A stretch of DNA of 64,000 nucleotides from Paenibacillus sonchi (GCF_016772475.1 NZ_CP068596.1:186001-250000); one strand, 5' to 3'. Counted from the stretch's first letter, positions 1 through 9,665 are shown. Translations and numbers: made by a program. Notes: generated by a model not told the origin, from the sequence alone.

Positions 1-140
1 AACTTAGACCACTTATCTTCATTGTCACAAGAATTACAAAGATATGTTAATACTTGAGAGTTTAAATTCAAAACTTCTTTCAATTCAGTTCCACAGCTAC
101 AGTGATATCCGGAAAATCTCAGCTCTGTCGCCAGAGACAT
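1..140 (-). CDS. Partial zinc-ribbon protein (runs off left edge)
   Basis: An open frame starts at ATG 140 and is still open at base 1, so only about 46 residues are visible. They contain C-S-C followed about 22 residues later by C-N-S-C, a CxC/CxxC spacing typical of small zinc ribbons. A purine-rich AGAGAAG lies just upstream and an in-frame TAG sits directly before the ATG, which fixes the start. It has the same orientation as the next small genes up to 1647. Function unknown; the zinc-binding reading is inference. Confidence 0.5.
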   Translation of the reverse strand, partial: MSLATELRFSGYHCSCGTELKEVLNLNSQVLTYLCNSCDNEDKWSK

Positions 141-357
141 CTAAATCACTTCTCTTTCTGGGTTTCCCCTTACTATTATCCCCCATAAAATCTAACCGAA
201 CGGCCCTTAGCCTAAGGCTACTTTATAATGGCATCACCACGATATGTCCAAAAATGGAAAATCATATTAGTCTATTCTTTTATTGTAAGAACGAATGCCT
301 CCAAATTGATTTTGACTTAGTTTCCCTTCGATCACTGCATGTTCAACTATAATATGT

Positions 358-648
358 TTATGCAAAATCTTGAAGGGATTGTGTAGTCGTGTACGATCTG
401 CTCCCCCTACATCTTTTTGCGATACTCTTCAAGAATTCATTAGTTTTTTTCCCAGACGGAAATACATATAAAATAGGCTTCATATTTTTCAATTCTCTGT
501 ATCTCCTCCTTGCAAGCAGCTTGCGAGCATCACTATAATCCTTGACGGCTGCTTCCCTCTCTTCTGGTGTCATCAAAATCCAATTAAATTCATCTGCGTA
601 CATTCTCACGTGCAGCTTCTCATTCTTTTTTCTTTGTCGCTTCTTCAT
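358..648 (-). CDS. Small basic hypothetical protein, possibly frameshifted
   Basis: A 96-residue lysine/arginine-rich protein (starts MKKRQRKKNEK) with GAGG six to seven bases before its ATG. I do not recognise a family. Near its 3' end another minus-strand frame stays open down to about 267 and encodes a sensible peptide (HKHIIVEHAVIEGKLSQNQF and on). The real product may therefore run about 30 residues further after a one-base frameshift near 430. The stretch 141-266 holds nothing else I can support. Confidence 0.4.
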   Translation of the reverse strand: MKKRQRKKNEKLHVRMYADEFNWILMTPEEREAAVKDYSDARKLLARRRYRELKNMKPILYVFPSGKKTNEFLKSIAKRCRGSRSYTTTQSLQDFA

Positions 649-778
649 AGAATCCTCAATTTCGGATGAATGGCACGTTCCAAGTCATGAAAGTCCCATT
701 GGTGTTGTTACTTCTTCACAAAGCCTTACACCGTATTCCTTCTAGCATTTCAGCATTAAATTTCTGATAATTCATCAC

Positions 779-1243
779 TCATCTGTCTTCTTTTAACGGT
801 GCATATTTCAGTTTTACATCCATGTCATATTTGTCCTTACATATTGTACATCTACTCTCAATAGTAACCTTAGACTTGAAAAAGACCACATGACGATTAT
901 GACTATCACAGAGGTAACGATATTTCTTTGGCTTCAATTTTTGCCCAGGCTTCTTTTTCTTTTGTGCTTCATTATCTGTAGTGATCTTTTCTTGTCTAAG
1001 AATAAAATGCGCACATAGGTGAGCAGCTGTTTTATCATTAACATAGGTTTGGCGGCCATTAGATATTTTAGCTATAATTCGGCACATACCCTTCTGGTAA
1101 TGCTTACAGTTCGAACAGTGTTTCGATCCTGGATCTATCTTCTTAGGACGTTTAATAATTGTACCCATTGATACACCAAAGTGCCCTTTGTGTCCCAAAA
1201 TATGCCTCCCTATGAATAAATTCCACTCCAATTCAAAAACCAA
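779..1243 (-). CDS. Cysteine-rich hypothetical protein
   Basis: 154 residues if translation begins at TTG 1243; an internal ATG about 25 residues in (MGTIIKRPKK) is an alternative start. The N-terminal half has CSNCKHYQKGMC plus a later cysteine, and the C-terminal half has a C...CTIC pair, so it probably binds one or two zinc ions. The middle is very lysine-rich (QKKKKPGQKLKPKK). It lies 17 bp after the 1261-1647 gene on the same strand and is probably co-transcribed with it. No family recognised; a DNA- or RNA-binding accessory protein is only a guess. Confidence 0.5.
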   Translation of the reverse strand: MVFELEWNLFIGRHILGHKGHFGVSMGTIIKRPKKIDPGSKHCSNCKHYQKGMCRIIAKISNGRQTYVNDKTAAHLCAHFILRQEKITTDNEAQKKKKPGQKLKPKKYRYLCDSHNRHVVFFKSKVTIESRCTICKDKYDMDVKLKYAPLKEDR

Positions 1244-1260
1244 ATTTACATAGAATCCTT

Positions 1261-1647
1261 CTATTCAATATTATTTATGCATGATTCATCTTCCTTCGAG
1301 CGAATATCCTCAGAACGTTTAACGAAAAATTCGACTGCCCATTCTTCAAGGGATATCCCGTGATTATGAATAAAATCGACACTCTCATCGCCGCCATCAT
1401 AGATGTGTAGCTCCTGGTCAGCTTCTTCGTCTACAATCTGTTTATTTGGAAGTTTCCCATAATTATATTCATTGGGAATGGCACGCAGTAAGCGTACATA
1501 CTCCCCTGACATAGCACAAGCAGCTCCAATTGCCGTGTTGTTTATATTCTCTGCAGTGATTGCTCCGTATATCGCGCAATGGGTAAGTTCGGTATTCATT
1601 TTTTCACACAACCGGCAGGTAGGGTAAATTTTTGGTTTTGTAGTCAT
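1261..1647 (-). CDS. Hypothetical protein with N-terminal CxxC
   Basis: 128 residues, ATG preceded by GAGGAATG at good spacing. The N-terminus has CRLCEK and two further cysteines within 30 residues (HCAIYG, AACAMSG), which could form a zinc site; the rest is acidic. It is upstream of and co-oriented with the cysteine-rich gene at 779-1243. No family recognised. The 214 bases between this gene and the terminator at 1862-1894 are AT-rich and I see no gene in them. Confidence 0.5.
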   Translation of the reverse strand: MTTKPKIYPTCRLCEKMNTELTHCAIYGAITAENINNTAIGAACAMSGEYVRLLRAIPNEYNYGKLPNKQIVDEEADQELHIYDGGDESVDFIHNHGISLEEWAVEFFVKRSEDIRSKEDESCINNIE

Positions 1648-1861
1648 TGTTAACTCATTCCTCTCTAAGATTTGGAAGTATCATACAACGTAAATGGAGA
1701 ATCTCCAAATATATTTTTTGGCTTTCTGAGTTTTCACATGGAATACGATTTGTATTTTTTCTTAAATAACCCTCTCAGCTCCATTAAAACCACAAGGTAT
1801 CTAATTAATTAAATAATATATTAACGTAAATCACTCTATTATGAAAGATCTCACACAAAAC

Positions 1862-1894
1862 AAAAAAGAAGAAGGCGCGCCGGCCTTCTTCTTT
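1862..1894 (-). terminator. Intrinsic terminator of the helicase-DnaN operon
   Basis: Perfect 11-bp inverted repeat (arms 1866-1876 and 1883-1893) with a 6-base loop. On the minus strand it is followed by TTTTTT and a further T run. It lies 3 bp beyond the helicase stop codon, so it closes the 7691-1898 operon. Confidence 0.9.
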
Positions 1895-1897
1895 GGT

Positions 1898-4800
1898 TTA
1901 AAAATTAAATGCAAGTTGTCCTTCAGTAACCCGGAGAGATTTTTTAGTTTTCTCGCGTGCTGAACCAGTAATTACATGCACTTCCTTCTGCCATTCTTTC
2001 ACTTTCTCTTCCGGCTGAACCGGCATGTTTGTCAGTGCAAATAGCCAGCGACGGAATTCAACTTCTCTTCTAGGTGCCTTTGCCGGCTCCCACACAAGTT
2101 CAGTCGTACTCAAGAAAAGGTCTTGTGAGATTGATAAACCATCAATCCCCTTATCAATATGAGCCACAACAAAGTCAAGCTGCTGATGGAACCGATGATG
2201 TAAATCATCTGGAACAGTGGCCGAGATCCAGGAGGACAATACTTCCTCTTTAGTAACCCCAGTATATGTCTCTACTTGAATTTCCTCAGCGGCCTCCAAT
2301 ATTTCGGGTTCCTGATTATTGATCTGAATCAGCTCAGAAGCATCAATACTCATTTTCCCCCAGATTGATTCAGCGCTCTCTACCCCTTCTATTTTATTCC
2401 CTACAAACCGTTTTGCGAGCTCATTGGCTAGACTGCCGCCTGAGCTATCCGTCAAAGCCGTAAGACCTTCTTCGCTGAATTGTCCTTCAAGTGCCATAGC
2501 CGCACTCATTTTGGCTGCCATTAAGTTGATGGCAAGCTCCTGCATGGTGTTCTTATACCCGCAATATACCGTTTCGCAGAGGTTTTTCTGCCCTATGCGC
2601 CAGTGCCGGCGCCCCGCTTGCCGGACAATAGTAAGTCGATAACCAGTTTGATAGAAGAACAGTGAGGAAAAAGAGAGTAGATCAAGCCCAGTAGACACTA
2701 AAATTGGATTACAAAGTAACACTTGGATGCCCTCACGTTCTCTCTGCTCAATCCATTCTTCTCGCTCAGCAGACTTAACATTTGAATCAAGAACCGCAGT
2801 CTTAATGCCCCGTTCGTTCAGTAATTGCTGAAGCCGCTGTAGTGTTCCTAATTTTCCGGTGAATGTAGCAAAAACGGCCACCTTCCGGCCGGCTTTAATC
2901 CGGGCACGTACATACTTTATCAGTTGAAGTTCCTTTGGATAGAGAACTCTTTCGCTCAACCTGTAATGAGGAGGCACAATTTCTCTTCCGGTGTCGGGAT
3001 GATATACTCCATTAAAGTTAAACGGAATATCCGGATAACTGAGGAGTGTGTTTACCAGACTTCCGAGGAGAACTGATTGCCCCCCATTTTCAAGTTCATT
3101 TTGAACAGCACGTCGAAGTAATTTCTCTACTACAGATAGGCTTCGTTCCATATACCACTCTGGTGCCACTAGCCGCATGATTTTCGTCAGAGTTCGCTTC
3201 TTCTGTCCAGGGTTCCGTTCTCTCCGTACACTGCTGGATACAAACTTTCTGTCTCCAGCCATCGGAACAAACATCGGTCCTTCACTTAGCTTGGGCAGTA
3301 CTTCAAACATGTCAGACATTTGGATGAAACAAGCGACATCACTTAGCATATCTGTAAACAACTGCGGAGCTGCAGCTGGCAGTTCCTTAATACTTCCACG
3401 CTTGGAGCCATTACTTGAACTATTCAGAGCGGTATCTTCTTTTTTAGTTTTTGTAACTCGCTCCCGGATGCCATATAGATCGATCCAGCGTCCGACCTCT
3501 CCCCAAACAAAACCATTGTCTTTCATTCGCTTGGGAAACATACGAAAAAATAACTCAAATAAGTTGCTAGCGTAGCCATTCCCCAAGGTCCCGGTCATTG
3601 CCAAGGTATATCTAGCGCAGCCCATTAGAACATGAAAAGCATGGGCTTGCGCGCTACCACCGGTTAGCTCGTGACATTCATCCCCAATTGCGATATCAAA
3701 CTTATTCTTGAAATACCGCTTGAAGAGGTCAGCAGGTGAAACCTTCCGGGGAGCTCCGCCATCCATTGCACGGGATTTCCCGGAATAACTACTTTTGTTT
3801 TTATTTTTGGCTTGCCATAAAGCACAGCCACATTCACGATACTCATCTTGCTCTGGATCCGGATGTTTATATAGCCGTACATGATTGGAGCAGCGTAAAT
3901 TATATCTGCGCCGGGTAGGTTTTCCATGCTTATTAAGAAAGGAATCATACTCCATCGGAACCAAGCTATCATTCTCTTCCTTCATTAACTGGCCGCCGCA
4001 ATCTGGACAAACCCAGCCTTGAAAATGTGTTTTTTCATAGCCCTTCTTTTCGGAGAAGTACGTACGATCTACCCATTTCGCAGCGGGTTCATAGATATAG
4101 CCTAATTTTGCGGTATCCCTCGCTATGATATAGACTTCCATTTTTTGCGGTTTCCGATTAAACTTACGGCTATTACGTAAATGGAGTACATCCTCAAAAT
4201 GATGCAAATACGTAATTTCGAAGACTGATTTACTGAGCAAGTGCTCGATTTCCCGTTTCGTTTTTTTGGTCAGATGATTGGGCACCATGTAAATCACACG
4301 GCCGCATCCATTTAGCAGTTCAGCTGCTAGTGCAAACCAGACAGCAATTGACATGCTCGTTTTACCCGTGCCCATTTCACCTATCAACAGCTGTCTTCGT
4401 TGTTTTTTAAACCCTTTAAGCAGAGCTGTTGTCACATGTGCCTGTGCTTTGAACAATGGGCGTTTGATCTCATTTAAGATTTTAAGTGGTTCGTCTTTCC
4501 CTGGATGATGGACAGGGATGTATTCTTCATTTAAGCGGCGAATTAGATCCGCGCCGAATAAATTAAGGTAATCACCGATGGTTTCGATTCCGCCAAGGGT
4601 ATTCCTTTCCTCAGCCCGTTCGTCAACTTGTGGTCCATCATGCAGCATTTGAAAGCTGCTGTTACGTTTCTCCTGTAGCTCTACTCCCAAATCAGTTTTC
4701 CCCTTCACAGGATTTTCAGTTAAGTGAATGTTCCCATTCACCAAACCTTTGGAGAGATAATCCTCCAGGATCTCTTCTGGCGCCAGTAAATCATAGGCAG

Positions 4801-5329
4801 ATAAGAGGGGGAAATCACCGGTGAAGTCATGGACAGTTAAAGGAGTAAGAAGCTTGTCTTGTTTTAACTGAGAAATGATATATGGAATCCATTCTTGGAG
4901 CATGGGCGTTTCATAATGGGCTTCGATGGCCCAAAAGAGTTTTTCTTCAAAGTTTCCATCCCAAGCTAAGATCGTTAATCCATCTCCACTACGAAATAAA
5001 ATTTGCTCACTGACGATAAGGCCAGACACGAGGGTTTCATTCTCCCGTTGAGATTGGCACTTATACCCTCCTGCAGGCCGAACCGACCAGGATGATTTGT
5101 CATAGTTCTTCTCTCCAATTCTTGGTGCATGTGTTAGACTAAAGTACACGTCCTCCGCTTTTCGGAGATGGCTAAACTGTGCAAATACAGCCTGAACCCT
5201 CGAATCAATGTCGATTACGTTTGCATATACCAGCTCTGTTTTTTTCTTTTCCTCATTCAACCGAGTGATGATTAAAGGGGTATGGACCTTTACGTATACA
5301 TCTTTATGTTTAAACTCCATATGTTTCAT
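1898..5329 (-). CDS. SNF2/DEAD-like superfamily 2 helicase, plasmid type
   Basis: 1143 residues. Walker A is GEMGTGKTS at residues 317-325. Motif II is GDECHE near residue 545, a DECH variant. The C-terminal helicase lobe ends with RQAGRRHWRIGQ near residue 880, an SF2 motif VI of the QxxGRxxRxGQ type. A CxxC zinc knuckle (CPDCGG, and later paired cysteines) is inserted between motifs I and II. This is the SNF2-like ATPase usually found beside a DUF6094 methyltransferase on large plasmids and ICEs; it probably remodels or unwinds plasmid DNA. The extreme C-terminus is EGQLAFNF, resembling a bacterial sliding-clamp-binding peptide, and the operon encodes its own DnaN clamp. It follows the methyltransferase by 29 bp. 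Confidence 0.85.
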   Translation of the reverse strand: MKHMEFKHKDVYVKVHTPLIITRLNEEKKKTELVYANVIDIDSRVQAVFAQFSHLRKAEDVYFSLTHAPRIGEKNYDKSSWSVRPAGGYKCQSQRENETLVSGLIVSEQILFRSGDGLTILAWDGNFEEKLFWAIEAHYETPMLQEWIPYIISQLKQDKLLTPLTVHDFTGDFPLLSAYDLLAPEEILEDYLSKGLVNGNIHLTENPVKGKTDLGVELQEKRNSSFQMLHDGPQVDERAEERNTLGGIETIGDYLNLFGADLIRRLNEEYIPVHHPGKDEPLKILNEIKRPLFKAQAHVTTALLKGFKKQRRQLLIGEMGTGKTSMSIAVWFALAAELLNGCGRVIYMVPNHLTKKTKREIEHLLSKSVFEITYLHHFEDVLHLRNSRKFNRKPQKMEVYIIARDTAKLGYIYEPAAKWVDRTYFSEKKGYEKTHFQGWVCPDCGGQLMKEENDSLVPMEYDSFLNKHGKPTRRRYNLRCSNHVRLYKHPDPEQDEYRECGCALWQAKNKNKSSYSGKSRAMDGGAPRKVSPADLFKRYFKNKFDIAIGDECHELTGGSAQAHAFHVLMGCARYTLAMTGTLGNGYASNLFELFFRMFPKRMKDNGFVWGEVGRWIDLYGIRERVTKTKKEDTALNSSSNGSKRGSIKELPAAAPQLFTDMLSDVACFIQMSDMFEVLPKLSEGPMFVPMAGDRKFVSSSVRRERNPGQKKRTLTKIMRLVAPEWYMERSLSVVEKLLRRAVQNELENGGQSVLLGSLVNTLLSYPDIPFNFNGVYHPDTGREIVPPHYRLSERVLYPKELQLIKYVRARIKAGRKVAVFATFTGKLGTLQRLQQLLNERGIKTAVLDSNVKSAEREEWIEQREREGIQVLLCNPILVSTGLDLLSFSSLFFYQTGYRLTIVRQAGRRHWRIGQKNLCETVYCGYKNTMQELAINLMAAKMSAAMALEGQFSEEGLTALTDSSGGSLANELAKRFVGNKIEGVESAESIWGKMSIDASELIQINNQEPEILEAAEEIQVETYTGVTKEEVLSSWISATVPDDLHHRFHQQLDFVVAHIDKGIDGLSISQDLFLSTTELVWEPAKAPRREVEFRRWLFALTNMPVQPEEKVKEWQKEVHVITGSAREKTKKSLRVTEGQLAFNF

Positions 5330-5358
5330 TCTTGATGATCTCCTTTAGGACTAGCCTC

Positions 5359-6399
5359 TTAATTTTCAATCTTTCGTATATTGCCAAAGCGGTCTATCAG
5401 CTTAAATGTAATCTTAAAGACCTCTTTTTCCGTTTCCACCACTTCGTTCCCAATCGTCTCTGTGCTTACTTGAAGCTCCTTCTTCACAATTCCTTTAAGC
5501 ACATGAAGAAGATAACCGCTCCCAACCTTTCCGTTCAGTCGGCCGCTGGCCATCCGCAGTACTCGGTGCATCTCCTTATCAGGCAAAAGAGGCTGCAGCT
5601 TCGCCGCGGGCTTCTTTGGCGTCGTCCAGAGCATCCCTTTATGAGTTAATGCTGACTCCTGGATCACTGCACGCAGCTGGTCCACATCCATTCGCATCGA
5701 ACGAAAGTATTTGGGTGCTACGTTTCCAGGCTGAACTTTATATAACGGCTCATCACTGACAGGTAGTCGTTGCAAATGGTTTTCTTCATCCATTAAATCA
5801 AGGATCTGCAGCACCAGGTTCCGATCAATATATTTCTCCCTCCGCTTCCGTCCAATCGTATAGACCTGTTGGTAAGTATCATCGTGAGACTGGAAGATTC
5901 GGATATCATCAAGGTTCGCCACCAACAAGGTCACAATATCCTTCTTCATCCATCTTCTCGGAATGTTATAAATCAGAATCCCATCAGTAGAAACATAGGG
6001 CAGCAACTGCCGTAAAAAACGTTTTTCTTTACGCTCAACTTTCGACTCCAGCGTTTCACTGTCTCTATCATAGGGGGGATTCAAATAACAGAGCCGAAAG
6101 GTATCCTTGTTCATCCGGCATTCTTCATATCCGCCATACAAGGCAAAGTCTACACGCTCGCGTAATTCCAAGTACTTCTCTTCATTGGGTTCGATCCCAA
6201 ACGTAACTGCTGTTGATTCTTTAGCTAAGGTTTCGATTGCACGCCCGCTGCCGGCACAGAAATCGACGATGGAGAATGGTGTATTCGGAAATTGCAGCAA
6301 GCTTCGTAAACAGACCAAGTCTTCTTCGATGGTCTCGTAATTGCCCATGCGGATCTTGTTATTGGCAATCCGATTAAACATTCCTTTGAGGTCATTCAT
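5359..6399 (-). CDS. DUF6094-type SAM-dependent methyltransferase-like protein
   Basis: I place the start at ATG 6399 (MNDLKGMFNRI), which has GGAGAGAGG before it; a longer frame upstream to 6507 overlaps the dnaN end and lacks a good site. 346 residues. IVDFCAGSGRA is a class I SAM-binding motif I, GIEPNEE a motif II acid, and NPPYDRD the motif IV of amino-group methyltransferases. The family is known from conjugative and plasmid elements beside SNF2 helicases, as here. It likely methylates DNA at adenine or cytosine N4, but whether it is catalytic is not known. Confidence 0.8.
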   Translation of the reverse strand: MNDLKGMFNRIANNKIRMGNYETIEEDLVCLRSLLQFPNTPFSIVDFCAGSGRAIETLAKESTAVTFGIEPNEEKYLELRERVDFALYGGYEECRMNKDTFRLCYLNPPYDRDSETLESKVERKEKRFLRQLLPYVSTDGILIYNIPRRWMKKDIVTLLVANLDDIRIFQSHDDTYQQVYTIGRKRREKYIDRNLVLQILDLMDEENHLQRLPVSDEPLYKVQPGNVAPKYFRSMRMDVDQLRAVIQESALTHKGMLWTTPKKPAAKLQPLLPDKEMHRVLRMASGRLNGKVGSGYLLHVLKGIVKKELQVSTETIGNEVVETEKEVFKITFKLIDRFGNIRKIEN

Positions 6400-6497
6400 A
6401 GGTGTATCCTCTCTCCGGGCAAAAGAAAAGAAGAGATGCTTACCGCTCTCTTCTCTTTCATCCCTATTCAAATTTTTAGTAACTCCGTACTCGCAGT

Positions 6498-7691
6498 TTA
6501 TACACAAGGCAACAGAATGGCCAATACCGAAGGATCGCCTTCAAGCGTCACATAGCCGGGATTGCGTTGGCCAGTCAAGCGCAGTTGAATGATATCTACT
6601 GTCGGATCACCCATGAGTAAAGTTTCTTTTAAAAATTCCCCATTGAACTTCATCACGGGGTATTCTCCTTCCTCAACAACCGCATTCGGGATCTCTTCAC
6701 GTACTTCATTATCCTCGGATGCCTTATGAACAATAAACTCACCTGCAGCATTGACTTCAAGCGTAATTCGATTATTCTCGGTTTTAAGGCTTAATGCACG
6801 ATATAATGTCTCACTCATTTCCTTTCTGGAAAAACTAACCATTTTACCTTGGTCAGCTGCATTCAGAGTGCGCTGCAGATCCGGAAAATTAGCCTCAAGC
6901 AATTTTCCGAAATACACAAAGCTCGAGTTACGTAGGATCAAATAGTTATGTGTCATTCCCAGCTCATATTCTTCAGTACTCTTCGCTCCCTTAAAAGAAT
7001 CAACGATTCTTTTAAAGTTCTTCGCCGGAACGATTCCTGAAGAAAACGAATCCGGATCCATGATGGCTACATCTGACACAAAGTTAAAGATCCGGTGTCG
7101 ATCAGTTGCAGAGAAAGCCAGCCTTCCATCGCAGCAGTGTATATGAATGCCCAGCAAGGCTGGTGTACTTTCTTCCATCGAGGCAAACAATGTACCTATA
7201 GAAGACCGTCTCAAGGTTTCATACGGGATGGATAGCTGCTCTACCGACTCCATGCTTGGCAAGGCTGGATATTGCTCAGCATCTAATATCCGCACCATCG
7301 CTGTTCGATTGGCCCCATAGGTGATCAGTAGGGTTGAATCTTGTTGCTCCAAAGTGAGCGTTTTTCGTGGGAGCCGCTTAATCAGTTCAATTCCTTCTTT
7401 GGCAGGGAACAAATAAGATCCGTTTACTCCTGCAACGTTCTTGACGTCAAGCTGGTATAGTAGCGACTGCGTAACATCAGTGGCCGTAACAAATAGCGTC
7501 TCATTGATCAGATCGAATTTTATCGATTGAAGAATCGGCATAGCAGCGCCAGATTTGGGGATAATGCCCTCACAAACAGTCAAAATCGACATGAGACTTG
7601 CCTGGCTTACTTCAAACGTTATTCCCCTGCCAGTGATGTTTTCCTCTTCGTGGTCCATTCCGTAAGTTCTCTCATCCAAAAGTGTTCCCAT
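6498..7691 (-). CDS. dnaN: DNA polymerase III beta subunit (sliding clamp), plasmid-encoded
   Basis: 397 residues with the three-domain layout of DnaN. The N-terminus FEVSQASLMSILTVCEGIIP aligns with the start of domain 1, LPSMESVEQLSIPY with the domain 1-2 joint, and the C-terminus GYVTLEGDPSVLAILLPCV with the terminal strand that normally reads PVMLPI or similar. GGGAGG precedes ATG 7691; MDHEEEN at residue 12 is an alternative start. First gene of a three-gene operon with the methyltransferase and helicase. The clamp would tether polymerase or partner proteins to plasmid DNA. A promoter and an attenuator-like leader precede it (7718-7905). Confidence 0.85.
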   Translation of the reverse strand: MGTLLDERTYGMDHEEENITGRGITFEVSQASLMSILTVCEGIIPKSGAAMPILQSIKFDLINETLFVTATDVTQSLLYQLDVKNVAGVNGSYLFPAKEGIELIKRLPRKTLTLEQQDSTLLITYGANRTAMVRILDAEQYPALPSMESVEQLSIPYETLRRSSIGTLFASMEESTPALLGIHIHCCDGRLAFSATDRHRIFNFVSDVAIMDPDSFSSGIVPAKNFKRIVDSFKGAKSTEEYELGMTHNYLILRNSSFVYFGKLLEANFPDLQRTLNAADQGKMVSFSRKEMSETLYRALSLKTENNRITLEVNAAGEFIVHKASEDNEVREEIPNAVVEEGEYPVMKFNGEFLKETLLMGDPTVDIIQLRLTGQRNPGYVTLEGDPSVLAILLPCV

Positions 7692-7717
7692 GATGTATTT
7701 CCTCCCATTTTCCGCAC

Positions 7718-7846
7718 AAAAAAGCCATGAAAACTAAAAAGAACATACCTGTGGTATGTACTTTTGTCTCCATGGCTGTATCTTGTACGCCTGTTATTTT
7801 TGTCCGATCTGGACGCCCGCCTTACTGCTGAAGAAGTAGCAGCAGT
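7718..7846 (-). promoter_or_regulatory. Structured leader RNA with terminator (leader family, copy D)
   Basis: On the minus strand, between the promoter and dnaN, the order is: hairpin ACTGCTG/CAGCAGT (7824-7846), AAGGCGGGC, hairpin GTCC/GGAC, AAAAATAACAGGCGT, then a terminator starting with CCATGGAGACA and ending in TTTTTT at 7718. The same architecture recurs before four other operons (12200, 54188, 58564, 60950). The terminator lies before the dnaN ribosome binding site, so read-through must be controlled. Ligand or protein partner unknown. Confidence 0.7.
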
Positions 7847-7876
7847 AAAAATTCTTAGATGTATCGGAATAAGGCT

Positions 7877-7905
7877 ATTATAGCAAGAAGTATTTCACAC
7901 AACAA
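7877..7905 (-). promoter_or_regulatory. SigA-type promoter of the dnaN operon
   Basis: Minus strand TTGTTG (7900-7905), 17-bp spacer, TATAAT (7877-7882). It lies 186 bp upstream of dnaN, immediately ahead of the leader RNA. Confidence 0.8.
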
Positions 7906-8182
7906 GGATATGAAAAAAACTCTTCTCGTCCCCAATGTTACCCTTGATTTTGTCAGAAAAACCAGCGAATTATTCTAAGAATCTGTCATCAAACTGAGAC
8001 TAAGCTCTTTTGAAGTCGATTATTACTGATTTTGGTGATTACCCTTTTTCTGAATTAAGAAATACAGTTCTAGACCAAAATACTACAAAGTTTAGTAGTT
8101 GTGGAATCACCCATCTATGATGAATAAGTTTTAGACTGAGGACCTTGAAGAAGGCGTCCGAAAAGCAAACCGCCGCGGTTCT

Positions 8183-8561
8183 GAGAAAAAAGTATTAGAT
8201 TGGAGCTACTGCCGCTGGATCCACCCGCCGTTTTTGCTGCGCCGCCGGCGATATCCGGAAGCACCAGGAGTGTCGAACCGGCCTCCGTACCCCGCAGCGC
8301 CGCCGGCGACATCTGGAATCACCAGAATTGTGAACTACCGCTACTATCCCGCCTCCCTGCGCCTACACCGGCGACGTTTGGAAGCTTCAGGAGTGTGAGC
8401 TGCCGCCGCTCGATCTGGCCCTGTCTCCACCGCGCAGCTGCCGCAGTCGGCGAAGCCCTGTAGCACCATACTCCGTCTGTTCGATCCGGCGTACCAGTCT
8501 AAAACTATATTTTCTCAGTCTATTACGAAATTTTCAGAGTCTAATACTTTGTTTTCTTCTA
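8183..8561. repeat. GC-rich element with TAGACT-type inverted ends (M1)
   Basis: A GC-rich 300-bp core is flanked by AT-rich inverted ends: GAGAAAAAAGTATTAGATT at 8183 and, inverted, GAAAACAAAGTATTAGACT ending near 8560. The right end carries three TAGACT units at 21-bp spacing (8495-8560). The core has three copies of a CCGGCGAYATCYGGAA-like unit followed by CACCAGGAGTGT-like sequence. Open frames inside are low-complexity and lack ribosome sites, so I do not call them genes. Bases 7906-8182 hold no gene that I can see. Confidence 0.5.
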
Positions 8562-8646
8562 ACATTTTCACTGTAATATTTTACAACTATTATCTATTCA
8601 CCTAAAATGCTATGTTAACCACATATATCCATTGAGGTGAATTCAG

Positions 8647-9042
8647 ATGGCAGATGAATTTCAAAAAACTTTAAGAGACAGTTTTCAGATACATAAAGCT
8701 TGTGAGAAGCTTCCAATCCAACACATCAAATTAGCAGTAAAGCCCGGTGAGAAAAGAATACCTGTAAATAAAATGCTACGAAAACTTAGTTTGGCGGGGT
8801 ATGCGAGAATCGTAAACATACTGGATGCTCCGTGTAATGAATTTGTAAATATCGTTGATTTTGGACCTTCTGAATATGATTTACTTCTGGATCTTTTGCA
8901 ACGAATTTCAAGAGATCCTGGACTGATTGTTCATTTAGAAGTATTCAAAGTATTGGAGGAAGAAAATAAATCGAAGGAGGAACGGGATCGGAGAATTGAT
9001 ATGATCAAACATCGGCTCCGTGACATGGGAATGATTGAATGA
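8647..9042 (+). CDS. Hypothetical protein, 131 residues
   Basis: ATG 8647 follows TTGAGGTGAATTCAG, a good ribosome site. The protein is alpha-helical and charged in its last third (EEENKSKEERDRRIDMIKHRLRD). There are no cysteine motifs, no signal peptide and no membrane segment. It is convergent with 9087-9665 and shares a terminator with it. It sits in the replicon 1 region among replication genes, on the opposite strand to them. I do not recognise the family. Confidence 0.6.
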   Translation: MADEFQKTLRDSFQIHKACEKLPIQHIKLAVKPGEKRIPVNKMLRKLSLAGYARIVNILDAPCNEFVNIVDFGPSEYDLLLDLLQRISRDPGLIVHLEVFKVLEEENKSKEERDRRIDMIKHRLRDMGMIE

Positions 9043-9044
9043 AA

Positions 9045-9088
9045 TAGTCTCCTGCAGACCATAACATAATGATCTGCAGGAGATTTCT
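9045..9088. terminator. Bidirectional hairpin between convergent genes
   Basis: Inverted repeat TCTCCTGCAGA / TCTGCAGGAGA with a 14-base loop between the stop codons of 8647-9042 (+) and 9087-9665 (-). The T tracts are short, so termination efficiency is uncertain. Confidence 0.6.
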
Positions 9089-9665
9089 AAAATGTCTGTT
9101 TTAATCCAGCAATAAATTCATATTTCAGCCAACTCAGTTCAGCAGAGGTTATATAATCTGGAATTAACCGGAGCACTGCAGCGTCGAATAGCAATTCATT
9201 TTTCTCATGTGAAAACGAGTCCATCATCCAGTGACGAACTATCTCTTTTTTAGTCATGGCCGGAAAGCGTATGAGCCGTTGACCGTCACAGATACTCATT
9301 TGTAGTGTTTCAGGCTTTTCTTCTACGCACATCATAATCTCGGTATGCGTTCTTGATAGCATTTCAAGCAATTCAACCGACGGTGAACGATGTTTTAAAT
9401 GCTGCCAATATCTCCAATTTTCAACCAATATCACCGGCCCGAATACCGTGGCACCATTTACATCCATATAGAGAAGATATGGTACCCCATCTACAATTCC
9501 GGTATAATCTTTCGCCTGAGCAGTATACTCGGCCTCAAGCATCATTGGGCGCACGAACCAATCCTCCTGAGCATCTGCATCTTTTAGCTTAGTGCGTGCT
9601 TCCTCCACACCTGCACATAAAGGCATAAAAGTACATTTAGCATCCCCACTCTCTGAATAAGCCAT
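9087..9665 (-). CDS. Hypothetical protein, 192 residues
   Basis: The best start is ATG 9665 (MAYSESGDAKCTF) with GGAG seven bases upstream; a longer frame to 9785 would overlap the preceding gene by 149 bp. The 29-bp overlap with 9637-10146 suggests translational coupling. The protein is acidic with several aromatic residues (VENWRYWQHLKHR) and no motif I can name. It belongs with the unknown 169-residue gene upstream and may be an accessory of plasmid replication, by context only. Confidence 0.6.
   Translation of the reverse strand: MAYSESGDAKCTFMPLCAGVEEARTKLKDADAQEDWFVRPMMLEAEYTAQAKDYTGIVDGVPYLLYMDVNGATVFGPVILVENWRYWQHLKHRSPSVELLEMLSRTHTEIMMCVEEKPETLQMSICDGQRLIRFPAMTKKEIVRHWMMDSFSHEKNELLFDAAVLRLIPDYITSAELSWLKYEFIAGLKQTF

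Noticed and set aside
44..352. 102-residue plus-strand open frame
   Set aside because: Antisense to a minus-strand zinc-ribbon start and a protein-like minus-strand stretch; no ribosome site and atypical composition.
8115..8463. Open frames in the GC-rich core at 8.1-8.5 kb
   Set aside because: Low-complexity products from internal repeats, no ribosome sites, present on both strands.
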